DNA from: Cyclina sinensis
Lineage: Eukaryota; Mollusca; Bivalvia; Venerida; Veneridae
DNA: 64,000 bases
Direction of reading: 5' to 3'
Assembly (NCBI GenBank): GCA_012932295.1
Contig: JAAONU010000013.1
Coordinates: 41,430,627 to 41,494,626, forward strand
Positions 11,461 through 22,035 of this stretch are shown here, one piece after another. Made by a program: the position numbers and the translations under genes. Below the pieces are notes generated by a model, which saw nothing but the letters and a program-made list of their open reading frames with translations, searched no databases and was not told the DNA's origin. The first letter of the stretch is position 1, and each line of letters starts with the position of its first letter.

Positions 11461-12304
11461 TTACTTTAAATATCCGATGATTTTTTTCTTTGGTGTTACC
11501 TAAGATATGCATAAGTGTTTTCTTTACTAGTATAAAATCTCACTGAATTCAACTTAAAACGTATATTTTGTTTGCAACCACACGCCATTGTATTCTATCT
11601 TAGAAATACAGAACAATAACCCTTCATTATCTGGAGATGGTTTTAAGAAAGAAAAAAAATGCAAACAAATTACACCGTTCATGCCTTAATCAATCTAGTT
11701 GTCAGCAGAGAGATGCGAGTTTGTTCCGTAACATTTGTAAGAAACTTTAATTTGACAAATTGGTGCCAGTGACGTAATATAACGATCAGTATTCAGTTTT
11801 GCCATAAATTTACTTGCGTGACATGCTAGTAACAAGTTGCTCTTGAATTTTTGCAACAACTGAACTTACTTTAAAATCATCTACCCTAAAATAAGCCGAC
11901 GAAACACTGCATACGTATTTTAATTGGCCATTGAACTTAAAATATCAAATAATTGACAATGTAAACAAGAATATATCTTCAAAACGTATTTCTAAGGGCA
12001 TTTATAACACTAAGAGCGTTTATTTATGATAATTTGCTGTCCACCCAGTATTTGTTCAAAGTCAACTCTTTTAATAATATTCATTCAGTTCACCTCTTGT
12101 ACTGAAATATATTTGACTGATAACTTGACGTGCATTAATTTGTTCAATGGTATTTACCTCTATACGATTTTGAAGGTAATGGAAAGCTCTTAATTTCAGG
12201 GTATACCTCTTATGTTATTTTATTAATATTTTTACATAACTTAATTCTTTGTTCTTTCTTTCATAGACGTGAGTTTGTCTTAGTCCCCGTATACTTCCTA
12301 CCAA

Positions 12305-12530
12305 CTCTCACACAAGTTTCTTTTAACGTTCACAAACGTTTTTATTCCAACCCACGAATACTTTGATTCTTCCAGCTCTCACACAAGTTTTTTTTAGCGT
12401 TCACAAACGTTTTTGTTCCAAACCAATAATACTTTGATTATTTCAGCTCTCACAGAAGTTTTTTTAACGTTCACAGACGTTTTTGTTCCAACCCACTAAT
12501 ACTTTGATTCTTCCAGCTCTCACAAAGCTT
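12305..12530. repeat. 70-71-bp tandem repeat, 3 copies plus partial (U1)
   Basis: Units starting CTCTCACACAAGTTT and ending ACTTTGATTCTTCCAG begin at 12305, 12376, 12447 and 12517. The matching place in U2 holds only one unit plus the partial. Confidence 0.85.
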
Positions 12531-13000
12531 CTGTTTTGTCTTCATCGTTGCTTGTTAGCTTCCAACAGGTTATAAAAAGTGATCGAATTCGGTAAGTGAA
12601 TCAGCCTCACCTTTGCACAGGGGATCGCAATTATAATGCCTTGATGTTTGCATCCTTAACCTAGTTTTACAAATAAAAGAGCTCCGTAGCGCTTATGGTA
12701 AACTCTTAATAGAAATGGGGTAATTTTCGAGTTTTAGATAATTGATTTTTTCATAAGTATTTCCTGTTACTCAAATATTGTTCATCCATTTAGATTTGGT
12801 GAACCTCATTTTTGCAAAGAAGTAACAGTTATCACTTACTGTTATTGATGGCTGAATCTTCTATAAATATCAAATAAACAAGAACGGAACAGGACTCACA
12901 AAATGTACCAGATTTAGAATAGATTAGAATCGACACTTAAATGTTTTAGTTCCATTTCTGTAGTACTGTTCTGCGTTTTAAAGTTGTTGAGAGCAGATAT

Positions 13001-13452
13001 GTACGTTGGCATAGAGGTGACCTGCACAACTTTTTTTAAATTGCACTTCTCTTTTTTTATCTCGTTCCTACGAGATACTACCTCGAGGGAATGACTTAGT
13101 ATTTCGTTCCCACGAGATACTAACTCGAGGGAACGACTTAGTTTTTCGTGGGAACGAGATATTAAGTCGTTCCCACAACATAGCTAACTCGTTCCCACGA
13201 GTTAGTAAATCACTCCTTCGACATAGTTTACATGCACTGTTCATATTTTATAACACGATTTTTATTTATTGCGCTTACTATTTTCTTCCAATGCCATACT
13301 TTTTTTAGATTTGCCCTTTTCTTATCTCGTTCCCACGACTAAGTAACTTCGTAGTAAGTCGTTTTCTCGAGTTAGTATCTCGTGGGAACGAGATAAAAAA
13401 AAGAGAAGTGCAATTTTAAAAAAGTTGTGCATGTCACCTCTGTGCCACCGTA
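13001..13452. mobile_element. Foldback element, copy 2 (U1)
   Basis: The ends are TACGTTGGCATAGAGGTGAC and GTGCATGTCACCTCTGTGCCA/CCGTA, extending inward through AGTTGTGCA, A/T runs and GAAGTGCAATTT into paired CTCGTTCCCACGAGATACT blocks. The arms are therefore over 100 bp long. The interior is a mixture of direct and inverted CGTTCCCACGAG/GAGGGAACGAC modules. The unit end at 6.8 kb lacks it, giving an empty site. Confidence 0.75.
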
Positions 13453-14402
13453 GAAAAGCCTTCAGCTACTCATATTTTGTAGATCTCTAGTGTTTCGCTA
13501 AAAGCTTGATAATTGTGTTTTATGAATGTTTTGTTTGTTTAAATTTGATTTATAGATAAAATGTAGAAATAAACATACTTACTCTTCGTAGGGGATGGAA
13601 GTTTTAGTTTCTGTCTGGCATCAGATTTGCCAAAGTTGAAATAAGAAAGCAGTTTTGTCTACATTAAACTTGCCAAAACCTTGAATATTTAGAGAAATAT
13701 GCACATTCTTTGCATAACTTCGTGCATTTAAAAATGAACCTAAATTGTAAATTGTTTTCCAGCTCCATCTATTTTAACTGTTCACAGCTCAAGAATTATT
13801 TTTAGAGGGGTTTTGTTATACGTGTTGGCGATAAAAACTCTAGAATACTAAAGTGTCCATGGTAGTTCGTGTTTCGTGAATATTCTATATTACTCATAAA
13901 ATGTTCGGGATAATCAATCGAAATGTCTCGGAATTAAAAAAAACAGAAGCATGAAAAGGATTCTGGTTTGCCTCAGAATTGTTGATAGTTTATTATCTCT
14001 TCAAACACCAAGAGCACTTCGTAAACATACTTTACTTTTCCATTAAGTTAGAAGAGTTACATGCTTTATCATAATTTGAAGATGGTGCAAATTATTTACA
14101 TTTGTCTGCACCATAGAACTTCCGTAATCAGAGGCAGAAATATTCTGCGCAAGTTTTTGATTATGATCACTTATGTCAATCTTACTGTGATGGCTGATTA
14201 TGTGATAAAACTTAAATGCTTCACTGTGAGAAATTACAGTTTATTTAACATCTTTAAGTTTAGAGGTTATTGTGGCGTTATTTCATTCAATGTTTCGATG
14301 ACATGTACATGTGGATGCTTAGCTGGTGTTATATAAGTCTTATGAAGATTAACGTACAGAGTTTAGACTGTTGTGAAAAGGCGTCTGAGAAAGCGACTTA
14401 TT

Positions 14403-15275
14403 TATGCTGAGATAATAGATGGGCCCGGGATGCTTGAGGCGGGACTTTCCCAGAAGCTGGTGGCGCACTCTTTACGTAGTGCTGAAGAACGTTTACACTA
14501 GGATGTTGATTCGTTACCAGACACAGGTACTGGTAAGTTTATCACTTTAGTTCAAGCCAGCAGGTAAAGGCTGCACGGAATCTTTTGTGTAATACATCAG
14601 CCCCCATGAACGACTTCCAGAATGTTACTGAACTGGGTCGGTCATGGTTTTAACTGGGATCAGCATAGAGGGAAAGACTGACATGCACATCAGTGACAGT
14701 GGCACATTGACAGTTGAACGGTACAACAATGAGATTTTTGACACCTATGTCCGTACGTTGGTGCAGTAATGCCTGCTTTTATGTTGGTAGACGGCAGTGT
14801 CCATGCTTATTTAGCCAACATCTCTCCAAACAGTACAAACTGGCAGCTACTACTTTCAGAATTGATATAGCAGTCTGAATATCAGACCTGAGTTCAATCA
14901 AGTATGACAAGGATAGTTCTAGCTGCAATTTCCACTAGCCATACCTAGAGCGCTACTAGAGGAATGGAAAAAATTCACTGACCGGATCCGCACGATCACC
15001 AGCGTTTCAAAACTGTGATGCCAGTACTTAAGCAATTCTGACTGACATTATGCTCAATACTGAAACTCATTTTCCTTCACGACACTCGTCTCTTTATGAT
15101 TAAAAAGATGTACATTTCAAAATTTGAAATATGACTGCCACCTTATTTCGACTACCCTAGAAATCCTAACGTATCTAACGTTTTAGTGATATTTGATTTT
15201 TCGTGGTTACTTACTTTAGTTTCTTACTTACTTAATGCTTAGCCATTCAGTTAATTTGATTTACTATATTTTCTG
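14403..15275 (+). mobile_element. Decayed Tc1/mariner-like element in U2
   Basis: Nearly the same as the U1 relic, including the shared internal deletion after CATCAGCCCCCATGAACGAC. Extra small indels (for example GACACAGGTACTGG) break the frame further. At about 14529 it shows the uninterrupted ACTGGTAAG sequence that serves as an empty-site comparison for the hAT insertion at 21697. Confidence 0.6.
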
Positions 15276-15614
15276 TTGCTCTTAAGTGAGTAGTAAAAAT
15301 ACATCACTTATGATAAGAGATCTGTATAAATTGCACATTAGTAAATAAGCCAGAATGCTAATCAGAAGAAAAATTGATTAATGTTTCAACATTGGTATTC
15401 TGTTCATTATCGACAAGGTGTATATTTTAGTTTAAACCTTAAAAATGCAGAAACATAGAAGTAGTGCAGCCACTTGAATTTGTGAGAAGGGGAAAAACAT
15501 GCATGCGTATTTTAATGTTACTGAGTCTGTCTTTTTAGTTTCCGTTTAGCTGCTGTATTAAAACAACTGTTTTGTATAAGGGATGTTCACATGTTATATG
15601 AATTTACATGTAAC

Positions 15615-15797
15615 TAGACACGTCTCCGTGGACAAGCGGTTAAAGGCGCAGACTTCAAATCATTTATCCTTTCACTGATAGATGGTCTTGGGCTCGAGCC
15701 TCACTACTTTTACCATTTATGTCAGAAAGTTGGCCTTTATTGTGACTATTGGAGGGTGTTAAACTTACTTCAATCAAATCATATTAAATCAAATGAA
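15615..15797 (+). mobile_element. tRNA-derived SINE, U2 copy
   Basis: Almost identical to the U1 copy, with the same A-box-like and B-box-like strings and the same ATCAAAT-type tail. It was copied with the unit rather than by independent insertion. Confidence 0.65.
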
Positions 15798-16628
15798 TTT
15801 AACAGAGTAAAATCCTTGCAATATTTTTCTATAGCGCTATCTTTTAAAAATATCTTGTCTAAATGTTAGAGGTAAAAACCTCTTTTATTCTGGTATTTTA
15901 AAGCTACATTGAGTCATTATACTAAAAGTTCAAAGCAGACGACCAAAGAATGATTTCTTGAAATGATTTCAAACAAAGCTTCTGTTGGTGATTATTCATT
16001 TCTGATTTTAAATAATATTTTGCCCGCTTGAAAATGAATAATTAAGCAAAAAGGTTTATATTTCTTTGGAATCCTACAACGGAAATACTATTTCAATGGT
16101 AAAAATCCAGTATGTCTTGGGGACAGATAGGGTTCTTAAAGGCAGAAAGGCCGTCTGCCTTCTTAACTTGAATAACGCTTCATGCTTTTCAGTAGAAAAC
16201 GATCACAGAAGAAGAATTTTTTATTTTGATATAATTGTAATAAGGCGAAACGTGGATAAAAAAAAGGGATCGGAATGTTTCGTCAGCGGTTTTCTAAATA
16301 AAAATGCAAATCCTATTGATTTCATTTCCGATTATTTAATTTCATCATCGCCAGACATACCGTTCATTAGACACATTTTGTGTAAAAAATACTTCCAGTT
16401 TTGCGTGTTTCTGGTTCATCAAAGAACGTATATGTCTGTAAGACGACAAATTACAACCATAGCTATTCTTATTATGATCTTTAGTTACTGTCATAAGTCA
16501 TAAAATTCCAATATATTTTAAGAGTAAAGTAAGCTGACACTTGCTTTTCCTATCCTATTAGGAGTAAGGTGTTTATTCCTATATTAAATTAGTCCACCCG
16601 ATGTTACTCTCTTCTACTTTGATTCAAC

Positions 16629-16870
16629 ATGTATACCTGTCGGAATTTCTATATGACATTCAAAATCTTTACATGACATACAGAATCCCTGCATGACATT
16701 AAGAATCTCTATATGAAATACAGAATATTTACATGAAATACATAATATCTGCAAGACAATTAGAATTTCGACACGACATTTAGAATCTCTACATGACATT
16801 TAGAATCCCTATCTCTAAAGAAAATTATAGTAGAATCTCTTCATTGAATTAAGAATCTCTCAATGAAATT
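16629..16870. repeat. ~20-bp degenerate tandem repeat, U2
   Basis: Same ACATGACATT/AGAATCTCT array as at 10262-10510, with a few substitutions. It accounts for the minus-strand frame at 16614-16799. Confidence 0.75.
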
Positions 16871-17748
16871 CAATCTTTTCTTTTCGTGAATTTCAAGTTA
16901 CAAAAACAAAGAGCTCATTGATATAAAAGTTTGCCCTGTTCAGTTTACACAAATTAGGTGTATGTTCATTTCAGAAATGTCTTGTTGTTGAAAGCTTCAT
17001 AAACTTGATCAAATAAAACATTGCCAATGATGTGGGGTTCAGCAGTTTTTCTGAAAGTTATCTTTATTACATCAAATGGCATGGAATACTATATTTGTCG
17101 TTGATTTCAACTTTTAAATATGATTAAGCATAGACCTTTAACTATCCGATGATTTTCTTTCTTTGGTGTTACCTAAGATATGCATAAATCTTTTCTTTAC
17201 TAGTATAAAATCTCACTGAATTCAACTTAAAACATATATTTTGTTTGCAACCACACGCCATTGTATTCTATCTTAGAAAAACAGAACAATAACCCTTCAT
17301 TATCTGGAGATGGTTTTAAAAAAGAAAAAAAATGCAAACAAATTACACCGTTCATGCCTTAATCAATCTAGTTGTCAGCAGAGAGATGCGAGTTTGTTCC
17401 GTAACATTTGTAAGAAAATTAATTTGACAAATTGGTGCTAATGACGTAATATAACGATCAGTATTCAGTGTTGCCATAAATATACTTGCGTGACAAGTTA
17501 GAACAAGTTGCTCTTGAATTTTTGCAACAACTGAACTTACTTTAAAATCATCTACCCTAAAACAAGCCGACGAAACACTGCATACGTATTTTAATTGGCC
17601 ATTGAACTTAAAATATCAAATAATTGACAATGTAAAGAAGAATATATCTTCAAAACGTATTTCTAGGGGTATTTAAACACTAAGAGCGTTTATTTATGAT
17701 AATTTGCTGTCCACCCAGTATTTGTTCAAAGTCAACTCTATTAATAAA

Positions 17749-18726
17749 AGAAATGTTTGTAAAACATACATGCCCCCCAGCAGCACCTAATTGCTTGTGG
17801 TTGGGCCAAAGAGTTCTCTAGTTATTGATCAGAAACCGTTTTTAGGATCAAGGTCCCTGTGGCCTTGTCCTCTGACCTCAAAATCAATAGGGGTCATCTA
17901 CTGGTGATCACCAACCAGCATACCAAGTTTGGGGAACCTAGGCCAAAGCATTCTCTAGTTATTGATCGGAAACCGTTTTTAGGATGAAAGTCTCTGTGAG
18001 CTTGACCTTTGACCAAATGACCTCAAAATCAATAGGGGGTCATCTGCTGTTGATGACCAACCAGCATACCAAGTTTGGTGAACCTAGGTCAAAGCGTTCT
18101 CTAGTTATTGTTCGGAAACCGTTTTTAGGATGAAAGTCTAGGTGATCTTGACCTTTGACCTAATGACCTCAAAGTCAAAAGGGGTCAATAACTGGTGATG
18201 ACCAACCAGGATAATAAGTTTGGTGAACCGTTTTTAGAATGAAGGTCCCTGTGAGCTTGACCTTCGATCTAATGACCTCAAAATCAATAGGGGTCATCAA
18301 CTGGTGATGACCAACCAGCATACCAAGTTTGAATAACCTAGGTCAAAGCATTCTCTAGTTATTAATCGGAAACCGTTTTTAAGATGAAAGTCTCTGTGAT
18401 CTTGACCTATGACCTAATGACCTCGAAGTCATCTACTGGTGATGACCAACCAGCATACCAAATTTGGTGAACCTAGGTCAAAGTGTTCTTTTGTTATTGA
18501 TCAGAAACCGTTTTCAAGATGAAAATCTCTGTGATCTTGACCTTTGACCTAATGACCTTAAAGTCATCAACTGGTGATGGCCAACCAGCATACCAAGTTT
18601 GGTGAAACTAGGTCAAAGCGTTCTCTAGTTATTGATCGCAAACGAAGTGTCTACCGACGGACCGACCGACAGACCGACCGACATTTGCAAAACTATATGC
18701 CTCCTCATCTTCGATGGGGGGCATAA
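17749..18726. mobile_element. TGACCT-rich ~130-bp tandem element inserted in U2
   Basis: The U1 sequence TTTTAATAATATTCATTC is split here by about 978 bp. The insert carries short inverted ends (ATGCCCCCCA at 17770 and TGGGGGGCAT ending at 18724). Between them are about six degenerate units with GACCAACCAGCATACCAAG, GTTCTCTAGTTATTGATC, GGAAACCGTTTTTAGGATGA, and TTGACCTTTGACCTAATGAC followed by CAAAATCAATAGGGGTCATC. The right end has CCGACCGACAGACCGACCGA. The architecture is of a repeat-filled DNA element; I recall similar repeats from bivalve genomes but assign no family. Each unit holds several TGACCT half-sites. Confidence 0.75.
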
Positions 18727-18954
18727 ATATTCATTCAGTTCACCTCTTGTACTGAAATATATTTGACTGATAACTTGATGTGCATTAATTTGTCCAATGG
18801 TATTTATATCTATAGGATTTTGAAGGTAATGGAAAGCTCTTAATTTCAGGGTATACCTCTTATGTTATTTTATTCATATTTTTACATAACTTAATTCTTT
18901 GTTCTTTCTTTCAAAGACGTGAGTTTGTCTAAGTCCCCGTATACTTCCTACCAA

Positions 18955-19035
18955 CTCTCACACAAGTTTCTTTTAACGTTCACAAACATTTTGTCCAACC
19001 CACGAATACTTTGATTCTTCCAGCTCTCACAAAGC
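18955..19035. repeat. 70-bp repeat, single unit (U2)
   Basis: Equivalent of 12305-12530 in U1. Only one full CTCTCACACAAG unit and the terminal CTCTCACAAAGC partial remain. Confidence 0.75.
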
Positions 19036-19515
19036 TTCTGTTTTGTCTTCATCGTTGCTTGTTAGCTTCCAGCAGGTTATAAAAAGTGATCGAATTCGGT
19101 AATTCAATCAGCCTCACCTTTGCACAGGGGATTGCAATTATAATGCCTGATGTTTGCATCCTTTTCTTAGTTTCATAGATAAAAGAGCTCCGTTGCGCTT
19201 ATGGTAAACTCTTAAAGGAAATGGGGTAATTTTCGAGTTTTAAATAATCATTGATTTTTTCAAAAGTATTTTCCTGTTACTCAAATATTGGTCATCCGTT
19301 TATTAAGATTTGGTGAACTTCATTTCTGTAAAGAAGTAAACAATTATCACCTACTGTTATTGATGGCAGAATCTTCTAAAAATATCAAATAAACAGGAAC
19401 GGAACAGGCCTCACAAAACGTACCAGATATAGAATCGATTAGAATCGACACTAAAATGTTTTAGTTCCATTTCTGTAGTACTGTCCTGCGTTTTAATGTT
19501 GTTGAGAGCAGACAT

Positions 19516-19952
19516 GTACGTTGGCACAGAAGTGACCTGCACAACTTTTTTTAAATTACACTTCTCTTTTTTTATCTCGTTCACACGAGATACTACCTCG
19601 AGGGAATGACTTAGTATCTCGTTCCCACGAGATACTAACTCAAGGGAACGACTTAGTTTTTCGTGGGAACGAGATATTAAGTCGTTCCCACAACATAGCT
19701 AGCTCGTTTCCACGAGTTAGTAAATCGCTCCCTCGACATAGTTTACATGCACTGTTCATATTTTATAACACGATTTTTTTATTGCGCTACTATTTTTTTC
19801 CAATGCCATACTTTTTTTAGATTTGCACTTTTTTTATCTCGTTCCCACGACTTAGTAACTCGTTTTCTCGAGTTAGTATCTCGTGGGAACGAGATAAAAA
19901 AAGAGAAGTGCAATTTAAAAAAAGTTGTGCATGTCACCTCTGTGCCACCGTA
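19516..19952. mobile_element. Foldback element, copy 3 (U2)
   Basis: Paralogue of 13001-13452 at the same place in the unit, with the same GTACGTTGGCACAGA / TGTGCCACCGTA ends and CGTTCCCACGAGATACT modules. Small deletions have shortened the right interior. Confidence 0.75.
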
Positions 19953-20759
19953 GAAAAGCCTTCAGCTACTCATATTTTGTAGATCTCTAGTGTTTCGCTA
20001 AAAGCTTGATAATTGTGTTTTTATGAATGTTTTGTTTGTTTAAATTTGATTTATAGATAAAATGTAGAAAAAAACATATTTACTCTTCGTAAGGGATGGA
20101 AGTTTTAGTTTCTGTCTGGCATCAGATTTGCCAAAGTTGAAATACGAAAGCAGTTTTGTCTACATTAAACTTGCCAAAAACCTTGAATATTTAGAGAAAT
20201 ATGCACATTCTTTGCATAACCTCGTGCATTTAAAAATGAACCTAAATTGTAAATTGTTTTCCAGCTCCATCTATTATAACTGTTCACAGCTCAAGAATTA
20301 TTTTTAGAGCGGTTTTGTTTTGAGGGGTGTTGGCGATAAAACTTGGGAATATTACGGTGTCTATGGTAGTATGTTTTTCGTGAATGTCCTATATCATTCA
20401 TGAAAAGTTTAGGATAATCGACCGAAATGTCTCTGAATTAAAAAAAAATCAAAAGCATGAAAAGAATTCTGCTTTGCCTCAGAATTGTTGATAGTTTATC
20501 CTCTCTTCAAACACCAAGAGCACATCATAAACATACTTCACTTTTCCATTAAGTTTGAAGAGTTGCGTGTTTTATCATTATTCGAAGATGCTGCAAATTA
20601 TTTACATTTGTCTGCACCATAGAACTTCTGTAATCAATGAGACAGAAATGTACTACACAAAATTTGATAAGGATCACTTATGTCAATCTTTTTGTGCGGA
20701 ATGAGCAATTGCATTTATGTAGAGTTTTAAATATTAGTTTTGTTATGTTGTTATTAATC

Positions 20760-21310
20760 CTATGCGTAGCGGGGAGAGGATTATAGGACTGGCCCTGTCT
20801 GTCCCTCTGTCCGTCCATATCTTCGTGTCTGCTCCATAACTTTTAAACACATGGAAAGATTTTAAAATAACTTGGCACAAATGATCACCAGTATGAGTTG
20901 ACGTTCAAACAACCAGGTTGCTACCCACAATGTCAAGGTCACTTTACAGTTCATTTATAAAATCTTCATTTGGAGTCCGCTCCGTTACTATTAAACTGCT
21001 TGACAGTTTTTAAAATAACTTGCCACGAATGATCACCACTATGAGACGATGTGCAGAATGTAACAACCAGGTCGCTACCCCAGATGTCAAGGTCACACTT
21101 AAAGGTCACATATAAAAAAAGTCTCGTGTCCGCTTCGTAACTATTAAACTGCTTGAAATTTTTTGAAATAACTTGGCACAAATGATCAACATTGTAATAC
21201 GATGTGCAGAGCGCAACAACCAGGTCGCTACCCCAAACGTCAAGATCACACCTAAAGGTCATATATAAAAGGGTCCACATTTCGTGTCCGCTCCATAACT
21301 TTTAAACTGT
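20760..21310. repeat. ~130-150-bp tandem repeat, 3 units
   Basis: Three units share the order GTGTCCGCTCCATAACTTTTAAACTG, TTTTAAAATAACTTGGCACAAATGATCA, CAACAACCAGGTCGCTACCC, then GTCAAGGTCACA..TAAAGGTCA. The minus-strand 104-codon frame in this interval is the reading of this repeat, not a gene. The array is inserted relative to U1 and U2. A degenerate relative may occur at 35.4-36.2 kb. Confidence 0.75.
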
Positions 21311-21540
21311 TAGAAATGAGAGGTCTAAATGTAGCTGCCCATTTTCCGAAGAATTCCCTCTTTACAGTTGTTGTCCATTCCAATGTTCTACTGCGGTAGC
21401 GGATATAGCTGTCCTTCAGACTGCCTTGTTTACCCAGCCTTTTGTGGTTTGAGGGGTATTTACATGTGGATGCATTGTTAGTGATATGTCAATCATGAGA
21501 TGTTATTTAAAGTATATCATTGTAAATAGTCAAGACTGAT

Positions 21541-21696
21541 GTGAAAAGGCGTCTATGAAGGCCCCTAAGAATCTGATAGAACAGAGGGGCCGGGATGCTT
21601 TAGGCGGACCTTTCCCAGAAGCAGGTGGTGCACTCTTTACGTGGTGTTGCTGAACGTTTTGGCTAGGATGTTGTTATCAGACATGGTACTGGTGAG
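21541..21696 (+). mobile_element. Tc1/mariner-like relic in U3, 5' half
   Basis: Helix-turn-helix portion (GAGGGGCCGGGATGCTTTAGGC...TTTCCCAGAAGCAGGTGG...GGTACTGGTGAG), cut off by the hAT element that starts at 21697. It resumes at 24146. Broken frame. Confidence 0.65.
21689..21696. repeat. 8-bp target-site duplication, left (CTGGTGAG)
   Basis: CTGGTGAG directly before the left hAT terminus, repeated directly after the right terminus at 24146-24153. Eight bases is the hallmark length for hAT insertion. Confidence 0.92.
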
Positions 21697-21710
21697 CAGA
21701 CCTGGGTTCA

Positions 21711-21870
21711 ATTATTTTGAAAAGTAATTAATTAATTACAATTAATCCAGAAATGTTTCAATTAAATTACAATTATAATTACTTGCTTTTTGTAAAAGTA
21801 ATTAATTAATTACAATTATTTAAAGGAAAATAATTAATTACTTTTTAATTATTTTAATTATTTATTACAA
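21711..21870. repeat. hAT subterminal AT-rich array, left
   Basis: Several direct and inverted copies of TAATTAATTACAATTA and TTACTTTTTAATTA-like words adjoin the left terminus; the right end (23980-24135) carries the mirror arrangement. Probably transposase recognition sites (inference). Confidence 0.6.
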
Positions 21871-22035
21871 AACTCTCAAATAACAAGAATGAAACACAAA
21901 CATGTCAAATGATCAGTAGCTCTTAGCTAGTATGATTTTAGATGTATCAATTGATCAGTATATCTATTAGCTAGTATAATAGTGTTCCAAAATGTCTTCA
22001 TGACATCAGCAAGACTCATGATACAGTCATTTCTT

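Larger units (their letters stand above)
7299..13614 (+). repeat. ~6.3-kb tandem unit U1
   Basis: The unit is set to begin at CTGGCATCAGATTTGCCAAAG, which recurs at 13615 and 20116. Within it, in order, are a non-coding lead, a Tc1-like relic, a tRNA-derived SINE, an ACATGACATT-type short repeat, a segment of about 690 bp lost from U2, a 71-bp tandem repeat and a foldback element. It is closely similar to U2 over nearly its whole length, so the pair arose by a comparatively recent tandem duplication. No intact gene. Confidence 0.8.
13615..20115 (+). repeat. ~6.5-kb tandem unit U2
   Basis: Closely similar to U1 in the same order. The differences are informative: loss of about 690 bp after 17133, contraction of the 71-bp repeat to one unit, and a 978-bp insertion of a TGACCT-rich tandem element at 17749-18726. 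The longest open frame (16066-16503, 145 codons) is interrupted by a stop and frameshifts in U1 and destroyed in U3, so it is not treated as a gene. Confidence 0.8.

Noticed and set aside
16066..16503. 145-codon open frame, the second longest in the window
   Set aside because: Its paralogue in U1 (9710-10140) has a stop and frameshifts and the U3 version is destroyed. No domain or splice context is seen, so it is chance openness in repeat DNA.
20966..21280. 104-codon minus-strand frame with internal protein repeat
   Set aside because: Direct reading of the 130-150-bp tandem repeat; the repeat is present without an open frame in the adjacent unit.
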